Positions 26,685 to 33,526 of a stretch of DNA of 64,000 bases are shown here, piece by piece (position 1 is the first letter of the stretch; each line of letters starts with the position of its first letter). The stretch comes from Lachnospiraceae bacterium. Its GTDB lineage: Bacteria > Bacillota > Clostridia > Lachnospirales > Lachnospiraceae. The DNA lies in the NCBI GenBank assembly GCA_017446045.1, contig JAFSRP010000018.1, positions 1-64,000 on the forward strand. Direction: 5' to 3'. A model generated the notes under the pieces. The model worked only from the letters and a program-made list of their open reading frames with translations, searched no databases and was not told the origin of the DNA. The translations under genes were made by a program, and so were the position numbers.

Positions 26685-27017
26685 ATGAAACTGATCTATG
26701 CGATCGTGCGAAATGACAACGAAGATGATGTTACCACGGCACTGAGCAAGGCCGGTTTCAGCATCACAAGGCTCAACACCACCGGCGGATTCCTCCGCAA
26801 AGGCAACGTCACACTGATGATCGGTACGGAAGATGAAAAGGTAGATGAGGCGATCGGCATTATCAAGAGCGAGTGCGGAGAGTCCCAGAAGATCACCATC
26901 GATATGCCTTTTATCTCTGGCGTGAATATGGTCAATTATGCGACGATGCCCATGCAGGTCGCCATCGGCGGGGCTACGATCTTTGTGACGGATGTGGTTC
27001 GTTTCGAGAAGTTTTAA
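26685..27017 (+). CDS. darA: cyclic-di-AMP receptor (DarA/PstA family)
   Basis: 110 residues, the family's normal size, with a PII-like ferredoxin fold. NTTGGFLRKGNVTLMIGTED near residues 30-50 contains the c-di-AMP-binding loop, and the C-terminal GGATIFVTDVVRFEKF is characteristic. It is a cytoplasmic signal-transduction protein whose downstream partner is not known in most species. ATG follows GGAGAGGAG. It precedes ackA by 46 bp without a terminator, so the two are likely cotranscribed. Confidence 0.92.
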   Translation: MKLIYAIVRNDNEDDVTTALSKAGFSITRLNTTGGFLRKGNVTLMIGTEDEKVDEAIGIIKSECGESQKITIDMPFISGVNMVNYATMPMQVAIGGATIFVTDVVRFEKF

Positions 27018-27063
27018 TGGTCAAACAAGGCAACTCATTATTATCAAATATTAAGGAGAAGAC

Positions 27064-28269
27064 ATGAAAGTATTAGTTATCAACTGCGGCAGCTCATCCC
27101 TTAAGTATCAGATCATTGACATGGACACCCAGGATGTCCTTTGCAAGGGCCTTGTCGAGCGTATCGGCATTGAAGGCTCCCTGCTGACCCATAAGGTCCC
27201 GGGCCATGATGACGTGGTTATCAAGGAAGATATGAAGGATCATAAGCGGGCTGTGGAATTGGTCATGGAAGCACTGGTAGATCCGGAGCACGGCGTGATC
27301 AAATCTCTGGACGAAATCGATGCGATCGGTCACAGAGTCGTCCATGGCGGCCAGAAGTTCGCAAAGTCTGTTCTTATTGATGACGAAGTCAAGGAAGCTC
27401 TCAATAAGTGCACGGAGCTGGCTCCGCTGCATAATCCGGCCAACATCCTCGGCATCCAGGCATGCGAAGCTGTTATGCCCGGCAAGCCGAACGTGGGCGT
27501 ATTCGATACCGCTTTTGGTATGGGTATGGAGCCGAAGGCATTCATGTACGCTCTTCCCACAAAGTATTACGAGGAATATGAAGTTCGCCGTTACGGTTTC
27601 CACGGACAGTCCCATGACTTTGTTTCTCACAGAGCGCTGGCACTTTGCGGCAAGGATCCCGCAACCACTAAGGTCATCGTCTGCCATCTGGGCAACGGCG
27701 CTTCCATTTCCGCATCCATCGGCGGCAAGTGCGTGGATTCTTCCATGGGCCTGACTCCTCTTGAGGGTCTGATCATGGGTACCCGTTCCGGTAATGTGGA
27801 TCCCGGCATCATGCAGTTCATCTGCCACAAAGAGGGTGTTGATATCGACGGTATGCTGGCTATCCTTAATAAGAAGTCCGGTATTTTCGGCCTTTCCGGC
27901 GGCATCAGTTCTGACTTCCGTGATGTACAGAAGGCAGCGGATGAAGGCAATGAGAAAGCAAAGATTGCTCTTGACGCATTCCGTTACAGAGTGGCCAAAT
28001 ACATCGGTTCCTATGCGGCAGCCATGAACGGCGTGGATGTGATCGTATTTACCGCTGGTCTGGGAGAGAATGATAAGCTTACCCGCCAGGAGATCTGTGA
28101 TAAGTATCTCGGATATCTGGGTGTCAAGGTCGATCCGGAGCGCAACAATGTCCGCGGCAAGGAGGCCCTGATCTCTTCAGATGACTCCAAGGTTCAGGTC
28201 TATCTGATCCCGACCAATGAGGAACTGAAGATCGCGATGGATACCGTCAAGATCGTGAGCGAGCTTTGA
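27064..28269 (+). CDS. ackA: acetate kinase
   Basis: 401 residues. N-terminal INCGSSSLKYQ, then VVHGGQKF, RRYGFHGQSHDFVS, GNGASISAS and VIVFTAGLGEN, all typical of the ASKHA acetate kinase family. It interconverts acetyl phosphate and acetate with ADP/ATP, the energy-yielding step of mixed-acid fermentation. Phosphotransacetylase is usually next to it but is absent here. RBS AAGGAG. Codon use resembles the other strongly expressed genes of the window. Confidence 0.97.
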   Translation: MKVLVINCGSSSLKYQIIDMDTQDVLCKGLVERIGIEGSLLTHKVPGHDDVVIKEDMKDHKRAVELVMEALVDPEHGVIKSLDEIDAIGHRVVHGGQKFAKSVLIDDEVKEALNKCTELAPLHNPANILGIQACEAVMPGKPNVGVFDTAFGMGMEPKAFMYALPTKYYEEYEVRRYGFHGQSHDFVSHRALALCGKDPATTKVIVCHLGNGASISASIGGKCVDSSMGLTPLEGLIMGTRSGNVDPGIMQFICHKEGVDIDGMLAILNKKSGIFGLSGGISSDFRDVQKAADEGNEKAKIALDAFRYRVAKYIGSYAAAMNGVDVIVFTAGLGENDKLTRQEICDKYLGYLGVKVDPERNNVRGKEALISSDDSKVQVYLIPTNEELKIAMDTVKIVSEL

Positions 28270-28379
28270 TCTCAGGTCTGGTCGTTTAAGACACGCAGCA
28301 GTTGTTTACAAAACAGGGCAGCGTATTATAGGGAAAAGGACCCGGTGAGCGCCGGATAGTCCGTCAGCAAAAGAAAATG

Positions 28380-28413
28380 GAAAAGTCAGGAGAAACCTCT
28401 TGACTTTTCTTTT
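28380..28413 (+). terminator. intrinsic terminator upstream of infC, containing the infC -35
   Basis: Thirteen-bp stem GAAAAGTCAGGAG/CTCTTGACTTTTC (one G-T pair) with loop AAAC, followed by TTTT. The descending arm carries TTGACT, the -35 of the next promoter. The 110 bp between ackA and this hairpin hold another small hairpin (28338-28362) and nothing else recognisable. Confidence 0.85.
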
Positions 28414-28428
28414 CGGATAGACTATATT
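28400..28428 (+). promoter_or_regulatory. promoter of infC-rpmI-rplT
   Basis: TTGACT, 17-bp spacer, TATATT. Predicted start near 28435, giving a leader of about 240 nt. Confidence 0.85.
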
Positions 28429-28434
28429 TGCATA

Positions 28435-28673
28435 GTTGAAAAGGAAGCAGGTCATCCGCCTCACCTCGTGCAGCAGACTGCGCAGGTCAATACCAGCATA
28501 CACACAGCCACTGACTGTGGGACTAAGGTCCATGAGACAGCCGGGGATCTCCGGCGCCTCCTGTATGAAGCGTATATCAGCGGATACCTTGCGGTGTCCG
28601 CTGTTTTTTAGGAAGAAACAGATGCCGCATCGCGTTTCCGAAACCATAATCCGCTGATAAGGGAGGTGTTAGT
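28435..28673 (+). ncRNA. infC operon leader, candidate L20-type autoregulatory RNA
   Basis: About 240 nt separate the promoter from infC. The leader contains several hairpins (for example CCACTGACTGTGG and GCCGGGGATCTCCGGC) and ends in an intrinsic terminator at 28579-28609. ATCAGCGGAT (28576-28585), which includes the terminator's left arm, is perfectly complementary to ATCCGCTGAT (28649-28658) just before the infC ribosome-binding site. In Firmicutes the infC-rpmI-rplT leader is controlled by ribosomal protein L20 through premature termination. Position and architecture match; a covariance-model match has not been tested. Confidence 0.65.
28579..28609 (+). terminator. leader terminator/attenuator of infC operon
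   Basis: Ten-bp stem AGCGGATACC/GGTGTCCGCT with loop TTGC, then G and six T. It lies 65 nt before the infC start, inside the transcript, so it acts as an attenuator. Confidence 0.88.
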
Positions 28674-29192
28674 ATTAGCGACGTTAATGTACAAATCAAT
28701 GAGCAGATCCGTGACAAAGAAGTCAGAGTGATCAGCGACAGTGGTGAACAGCTGGGCATCATGAGCTCCGAAGAGGCTTTGAGACTTGCTGATGAAGCAG
28801 GGCTTGATCTGGTTAAGATCGCGCCGAATGCTGCACCCCCGGTGGTCAAGATCATCGATTTTTCCAAGTACCGCTATGAGCAGAGACGCAAAGAGAAAGA
28901 ACAGAAAAAGAAGCAGAATGTCATAGAGGTCAAGGAGGTACGTCTGACCCCCAACATTGATACAAACGACCTGAACACAAAGGTATCAGCGGCAAGAAAG
29001 TTCCTTGAGAAAGGAAATAAGGTTAAGGTTTCTCTCCGTTTCAGAGGCCGTGAGCTTTCCAGAATGAACCAGTCAAGGTATATTCTGGATGACTTTGCGG
29101 AAACACTGTCGGAGATCGCGCAGATCGACAAGCCTTCCAAGACAGAGGGCAGAAGCCTGGTAATGATCCTGAGTCCTAAGAAAGCAAAATAA
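28674..29192 (+). CDS. infC: translation initiation factor IF-3, ATT start codon
   Basis: 172 residues. The conserved N-domain [13 protein letters not shown] begins about residue 9, and the C-domain has [13 protein letters not shown]. The conserved N-terminus requires a start before 28690; no ATG, GTG or TTG is in frame after the TAA at 28647, and GGGAGG lies 7 bp before ATT at 28674. AUU starts are characteristic of infC because IF-3 discriminates against them, giving negative autoregulation. A start at GTG 28728 would remove conserved sequence. IF-3 keeps the 30S subunit free and checks start codons. First gene of the infC-rpmI-rplT operon. Confidence 0.95.
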   Translation: MSDVNVQINEQIRDKEVRVISDSGEQLGIMSSEEALRLADEAGLDLVKIAPNAAPPVVKIIDFSKYRYEQRRKEKEQKKKQNVIEVKEVRLTPNIDTNDLNTKVSAARKFLEKGNKVKVSLRFRGRELSRMNQSRYILDDFAETLSEIAQIDKPSKTEGRSLVMILSPKKAK

Positions 29193-29259
29193 GGACCGGC
29201 ATACGGCACCGGAGATGATCCGGATTTCAAGAAGTATTACAACAGGAGGATATAGAGAA

Positions 29260-29463
29260 ATGGCAGTTAAAAAGTACAAGACAAAAAGAGCGGCCGCAAA
29301 GCGTTTCAAGAAGACCGGTTCCGGCAAGCTGATGAGAATGCATGCGAATAAATCACACATTCTGACAAAGAAGACCAGAAAGAGAAAGAGACATCTGGTA
29401 AAGAGTGTTGAAGTCGATGCTACGAATGTAGCAACCATGAAGAAGGTACTTCCGTATCTTTAA
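29260..29463 (+). CDS. rpmI: 50S ribosomal protein L35
   Basis: 67 residues, very basic: [19 protein letters not shown] and [15 protein letters not shown] are the L35 signature. ATG at 29260 has AGGAGG upstream; an upstream in-frame ATG at 29215 would add 15 nonconserved residues. Confidence 0.96.
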   Translation: MAVKKYKTKRAAAKRFKKTGSGKLMRMHANKSHILTKKTRKRKRHLVKSVEVDATNVATMKKVLPYL

Positions 29464-29491
29464 TTGAACCTGGTCTAAGGAGGAAATCAAA

Positions 29492-29851
29492 ATGGCAAGA
29501 ATTAAAGGCGGCATGAACGCAAAAAGAAAGCATAACAGAGTACTCAAGATGGCCAAGGGCTACAGAGGCGCACGTTCCAAGCAGTATCGCGTAGCAAAGC
29601 AGTCTGTCATGAGAGCTCTGGCCAACGCATACAGAGGCCGCAAGGAGAAGAAGAGACAGTACAGAGCGCTTTGGATCACCCGTATCAATGCAGGAGCCAG
29701 ACTGAACGGTATCAGCTACAGCCAGCTGATGCACGGCCTCAAGGTTGCCGGCATCGACATGAACCGTAAGGTCCTGTCCGAGCTTGCAATCGCGGATGCC
29801 AAGGGATTTGCGGATGTCTGCGAGGCAGCTAAGAAAGCTCTGAACAAGTAA
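29492..29851 (+). CDS. rplT: 50S ribosomal protein L20
   Basis: 119 residues, with N-terminal ARIKGGMNAKRKHNRVLKMA and C-terminal LKVAGIDMNRKVLSELAI typical of L20. L20 is essential for early 50S assembly and in Firmicutes binds the leader of its own operon to reduce expression, which fits the structured leader at 28435-28673. RBS AAGGAGG. Confidence 0.97.
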   Translation: MARIKGGMNAKRKHNRVLKMAKGYRGARSKQYRVAKQSVMRALANAYRGRKEKKRQYRALWITRINAGARLNGISYSQLMHGLKVAGIDMNRKVLSELAIADAKGFADVCEAAKKALNK

Positions 29852-29870
29852 CAGTATCGAACGATCTTCT

Positions 29871-29898
29871 GACGGACGGGTCTTGCCTGTCCGTCTTT
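29871..29898 (+). terminator. terminator of infC-rpmI-rplT
   Basis: GACGGAC/GTCCGTC stem continued by a G-T pair and GG/CC, followed only by TTTCGG, so termination may be incomplete and YitT partly cotranscribed. Confidence 0.6.
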
Positions 29899-29928
29899 CG
29901 GTCTATATCAAAAAACGGGGTATATGCA

Positions 29929-30876
29929 ATGGCTGACATCAATGGCGTCGTCGATAAGACGGAAAGCATTAAGGAAGTCGATGAATCCTACGTAAACTAT
30001 ATAAGAGAGCATAACGAAAGCGGGATCAAGGCAGATCTGAAAACACTGGCTGGCATCGTGATCGGCTCTTTGATAAGCGCGGCCAATGTAGCGCTCTTTA
30101 TCAATGCCGGCGGTCTCACACCGGGCGGAATGACTGGCTTAAGCGTACTGATCCAGAGAATAGCGCTGAAATATGCAGGAATCAGTATTCCCTTTGCACC
30201 GCTGTCTCTTTTGTTCAACATCATTCCTGCGATATTTGCTTTCCGCATCATCGGCAAAAAATACACGGCATTTTCATTTTTGAGTGTATTGATCTTTTCG
30301 TTTGTAACGGATCTGGTTCCAGACATGACCGTGACTTCCGACCCTCTGCTGATCGCGTTGTTCGGCGGAATCCTGGGAGGTCTGGCTTCGGCGCTGGTCC
30401 TGAACTCCGGCGCAAGCCAGGGAGGCACTGATTTTATTGCAATGTGTCTCTCCGCCAAAAAAGGGATCAATACATTCAACTATATTATGGGGTTCAACAT
30501 CTGCCTTCTGCTGATCGCGGGTGCCCTTTTCGGTATGGAGCCGGCGCTTTATACCATCATCTATCAGTTTGTGGCCACACAGGTACTGAACACCTTCTAC
30601 AAGCGTTATGAGAAAAAGACTCTGTTTGTGGTCACCAACAAGCCGGTCGAAGTGTCTATGGAGGTCCGCATGACGACGAACCACACCTCGACGATCCTTG
30701 ACGGAGAAGGCGGATACAGCGGCCAGAATAAATATATCGTTTATATGATCGTAGGCGCGGATCAGCTGGGCCTGGTCCGCAGGCATATCCGGGCAGTGGA
30801 TCCCAATGCATTCATCAATGTTATCAATTCCGATATGGTCACCGGTAAATTCTATATCCGCCCTGTCGGAAACTAA
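29929..30876 (+). CDS. YitT family membrane protein
   Basis: 315 residues. About 35 charged N-terminal residues precede five to six membrane segments (about 40-215) with GGLTPGGMTGLSVLIQR and GASQGGTDFIAM, the YitT/DUF161 repeats. A cytoplasmic DUF2179 domain follows (KKTLFVVTNKPVEVS through INVINSDMVTGKFYIRP), which has a small ACT-like fold. The family is widespread and of unknown transport function. Weak RBS. The XRE regulator starts 19 bp later. Confidence 0.9.
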   Translation: MADINGVVDKTESIKEVDESYVNYIREHNESGIKADLKTLAGIVIGSLISAANVALFINAGGLTPGGMTGLSVLIQRIALKYAGISIPFAPLSLLFNIIPAIFAFRIIGKKYTAFSFLSVLIFSFVTDLVPDMTVTSDPLLIALFGGILGGLASALVLNSGASQGGTDFIAMCLSAKKGINTFNYIMGFNICLLLIAGALFGMEPALYTIIYQFVATQVLNTFYKRYEKKTLFVVTNKPVEVSMEVRMTTNHTSTILDGEGGYSGQNKYIVYMIVGADQLGLVRRHIRAVDPNAFINVINSDMVTGKFYIRPVGN

Positions 30877-30895
30877 ACAGCAGAAAGGAGCGTTT

Positions 30896-31261
30896 GTGGA
30901 GACCGGAAGTAAAATCAGGAAAGCAAGATCAGCGGCAGGCCTTTCTCAGGTGAAACTGGCAGAAATGATCGGCGTATCCAAACAGTCCATGTATAAATAC
31001 GAATCGGGCATCGTGACCAACATCCCGTTTGATAAGGTGGAAATGATCGCAAGGATCTGTCATGTCACACCGGCCTATCTGCTGGGCTGGACCGAAGAAG
31101 ATCCGGATGACGAAACAGCTGCGCAGAAGAGACTGGGAGATTATTTCCTGGCTCTGTTTGAAAAACTGGATGATACGGACAAAGGACGCCTGATCGGCAA
31201 TGCCGAGATCATGCTCGAACAGTCCAAATACAGACGGAAAAGCGGAAGGAAGACGCGATGA
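30896..31261 (+). CDS. XRE-family helix-turn-helix regulator
   Basis: 121 residues. The HTH domain is at residues 5-60 (KIRKARSAAGLSQVKLAEMI, then VSKQSMYKYESG), and PAYLLGWTEED follows, as in Cro/CI-like phage-type regulators. The C-terminal part is helical and could mediate dimerisation. The start is GTG at 30896 with AAAGGAG upstream; an upstream ATG lies inside yitT. The stop overlaps the next gene by 4 bp, so regulator and pyruvate kinase-like protein are made together. Confidence 0.9.
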   Translation: METGSKIRKARSAAGLSQVKLAEMIGVSKQSMYKYESGIVTNIPFDKVEMIARICHVTPAYLLGWTEEDPDDETAAQKRLGDYFLALFEKLDDTDKGRLIGNAEIMLEQSKYRRKSGRKTR

Positions 31262-32283
31262 GGATATATGGAACACTGGGGCCGCGTTGCAGTGACACAG
31301 AGACGCTGCGGGCAATGTTCGACGCCGGAATGACAGGAATACGTCTGAATCTTTCTCATGTTACGCTCCATGATGCGGCACTGCAGATCGAAGCGCTTCA
31401 GAAAGCAGCGGATATGGCAGGCGTCAAGACAGATCTCCTCATCGATATGCAGGGACCGGAGCTCAGGATCAGTGCTCCGCGGGTTCCCTTGCATCTGATG
31501 GACGGGGATTCGGTGATCCTGGAAACGTCGGATCACTTGGAAACAGAGACCTCCTGCATCCGTTTGCCCGCGATCGTGGAACAGGCGCTGGTTCCCGGGC
31601 AGGAGGTGCTGCTTGATGACGGGAAGATACTTCTTGAAGTCATCGATGACTCCCGGAAAATAGACGGAAGCACAGTTGCAAAAGTGATCAGGGGAGGACT
31701 GCTGCAGGGCAGAAAAAGCATTGCGCTTCCCGGGGCTGAGATCTGGCCCCCGACACTGACGGAAACGGATCTTATCAATATCCGTGCAGCACGCAAATAT
31801 GGCGTGACGGGACTGATGCAGCCTTTTGTGCGTGATGCGGATGACCTCCGGCAGGTACGAGCTGCCCTTCATGAAGCAAATGCAGACGACATCAGGCTGC
31901 TTGCGAAGATCGAGAATCAGGCGGGCACAGCCCATATCGACAGCCTTCTGCCTTTTGCGGATGAGTTTGTGATCGCGAGAGGTGACCTCGGAAACAGTAT
32001 GCCGCTCTGGGAACTTCCCGCAGCACAAAAACGCCTCGCTGCCAGGATAAAAGATGCCGGAAAGGATCTGATGATCGTTACACAGATGCTGGCCTCCATG
32101 GAACATTCTGCGGTTCCGACAAGGGCGGAAGTCAGTGATATTTTCAATGCTGTACTGGATGGAGCGGATTCGGTGATGGTGACAGGTGAAACCGCTGTGG
32201 GAGACTATCCGGTGGAGGTGATCCGTTACCTGACAAATACCGCAAAAGAAGCAGAAAAGTTCTTGAAAGGCCTGGATCTGTAA
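31258..32283 (+). CDS. short pyruvate kinase-like protein lacking the C-terminal domain
   Basis: 341 residues, against about 470-590 for ordinary pyruvate kinases. Barrel and B-domain motifs are present: GMTGIRLNLSH, LIDMQGPELR, LLAKIENQAG (catalytic Lys), VIARGDLGNSMPLWELP and TQMLASMEHSAVPTRAEV. The C-terminal allosteric domain is absent, the chain ending soon after GETAVGDYPVEVIRYL. It could convert phosphoenolpyruvate to pyruvate without the usual effector control, or act on a related substrate. It overlaps an XRE regulator by 4 bp, an unusual partner. A full-length enzyme may exist elsewhere. Confidence 0.8.
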   Translation: MRIYGTLGPRCSDTETLRAMFDAGMTGIRLNLSHVTLHDAALQIEALQKAADMAGVKTDLLIDMQGPELRISAPRVPLHLMDGDSVILETSDHLETETSCIRLPAIVEQALVPGQEVLLDDGKILLEVIDDSRKIDGSTVAKVIRGGLLQGRKSIALPGAEIWPPTLTETDLINIRAARKYGVTGLMQPFVRDADDLRQVRAALHEANADDIRLLAKIENQAGTAHIDSLLPFADEFVIARGDLGNSMPLWELPAAQKRLAARIKDAGKDLMIVTQMLASMEHSAVPTRAEVSDIFNAVLDGADSVMVTGETAVGDYPVEVIRYLTNTAKEAEKFLKGLDL

Positions 32284-32345
32284 AAAGTATTAATTGAAAT
32301 TAGTACTTGCATTATGAAAAAGCATGTGGTAATATAATCATCGCT

Positions 32346-32429
32346 GCGGAGATGTCGGAATTGGCAGACGAGCAAGACTAAGGATCTTGTGCCCGTTAGG
32401 GCGTGTGGGTTCAAGTCCCATTCTCCGCA
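32346..32429 (+). tRNA. tRNA-Leu (anticodon AAG)
   Basis: 84 nt. Acceptor GCGGAGA/TCTCCGC, anticodon stem CAAGA/TCTTG with loop CTAAGGA giving A34-A35-G36, long variable arm GTGCCCGTTAGGGCGT and T arm TGGGTTCAAGTCCCA. An AAG anticodon is uncommon in bacteria, which mostly use GAG for CUU/CUC. A TATAAT at 32333-32338 lies just upstream. CCA not encoded. Confidence 0.94.
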
Positions 32430-32439
32430 TCGTATTTAC

Positions 32440-32522
32440 GCAGAGATGGCGGAATGGCAGACGCGCACGGTTCAGGTCCGTGTGGTAGCAATACCATGAG
32501 GGTTCAAGTCCCTTTCTCTGCA
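32440..32522 (+). tRNA. tRNA-Leu (anticodon CAG)
   Basis: 83 nt. Acceptor GCAGAGA/TCTCTGC, anticodon stem CACGG/CCGTG with loop TTCAGGT giving CAG, class II variable arm and T arm AGGGTTCAAGTCCCT. Only 10 bp after tRNA-Leu(AAG), so both come from one precursor. Confidence 0.95.
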
Positions 32523-32531
32523 CGTAAAAAC

Positions 32532-32558
32532 AGACAGTCGTTACCGGCTGTCTTTTTT
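32532..32558 (+). terminator. terminator of the tRNA-Leu pair
   Basis: Stem AGACAGTCG/CGGCTGTCT with loop TTAC followed by five T. Confidence 0.88.
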
Positions 32559-32568
32559 GTTGCTTATA

Positions 32569-33306
32569 TCAGGACCAGTCCAGCTTTGCTTCGGTCCCGA
32601 CCTGCAGGATATTGTTGTGGATCGCCCGCAGATGCGGTGTGATCTGCTGGTCAACGTGCATATGACCGAAATACCACTGCTTCAACCGGCCTGCATCGGC
32701 CAGCTTTTCATACCAGTCCTGCAGAACGGAAGGAAGCATATAATCCGGGTCGATGCGCTTTACGCGGCTGATCCTGTCCCTAGCCTGAAGCGGCGCTTCA
32801 TGGGTGATCACATAGTCTATGTCCGGGATGTGAGCGGCGATCTGTCTTCGTCCATGATCGATTTCTTCCGGGGAGGGCTCTTCCCCGGTCCACCAATCGA
32901 TTCCTTCTACACCTTCCACATAACGTGAAACGGTCCTTGCGCCGCCAAAAGCAAAATATCGCTCACCACCGATCTCATAGATCTCTCCGCGCATAAGATG
33001 GAATACCCGGTCACTTATCCTGTGGACGCGGCCGCCATACCATAAGCTTACCGGCAAACGGTTCAGGATACTGTGATTCTCATGATTTCCGTCGATGAAT
33101 GCCAACGTGCCGCTGAACAGCTGCTCCAAGGTCCCGATCTTCGTCATATACTCTTCATCCCAGACATATCCGGCGTCACCGGTTATGATCAGTATGTCGT
33201 TTTCCTGTATCAGCCCCTTATCCCGCAATCCGAAGAATGGACGAAAAGAGCAGTGTTTGTCCCCGGTTATATATACATTTCCGTTACGCGTATCTTTTGC
33301 AGACAT
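32569..33306 (-). CDS. calcineurin-like metallophosphoesterase
   Basis: 245 residues. The metallophosphatase motifs occur in order: ITGDKHCS near 12, ITGDAGYVWDE near 40, GNHENH near 78, THEAP near 180 and FGHMHVDQ near 222. The enzyme binds two metal ions and hydrolyses a phosphoester; the substrate is unknown. Start at ATG 33306 is the best fit to the first motif, although its ribosome-binding site (GAGG) is close; GTG 12 bp upstream is an alternative. Its promoter carries a perfect palindrome, so the gene is probably repressor-controlled. Divergent from pepT. Confidence 0.85.
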   Translation of the reverse strand: MSAKDTRNGNVYITGDKHCSFRPFFGLRDKGLIQENDILIITGDAGYVWDEEYMTKIGTLEQLFSGTLAFIDGNHENHSILNRLPVSLWYGGRVHRISDRVFHLMRGEIYEIGGERYFAFGGARTVSRYVEGVEGIDWWTGEEPSPEEIDHGRRQIAAHIPDIDYVITHEAPLQARDRISRVKRIDPDYMLPSVLQDWYEKLADAGRLKQWYFGHMHVDQQITPHLRAIHNNILQVGTEAKLDWS

Positions 33307-33375
33307 AGCCTCATACACCGTTTCTTCATTGGTTGTTCTTTTTTTATGACCGGCAGAGTGCCGCCCTGTTTCCGC

Positions 33376-33404
33376 ATTGTACAGGTTTTCCTGTACCGCG
33401 TCAA
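33376..33404 (-). promoter_or_regulatory. promoter with palindromic operator, metallophosphoesterase gene
   Basis: On the minus strand TTGACG and TACAAT are separated by 17 bp. The spacer and the -10 contain GTACAGGTTTTCCTGTAC (33379-33396), 7-bp perfect arms around four bases. Predicted start near 33369. Confidence 0.75.
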
Positions 33405-33526
33405 TTGTGTTATTGTTGTATGGAGAAAAATGCTGATATAAGATATAATATCTAACATATATATACGACGCCGTAAGAAATAAAGAGGATACGGATACAC
33501 GGCAAATATCATGGGAGACACCGGAT

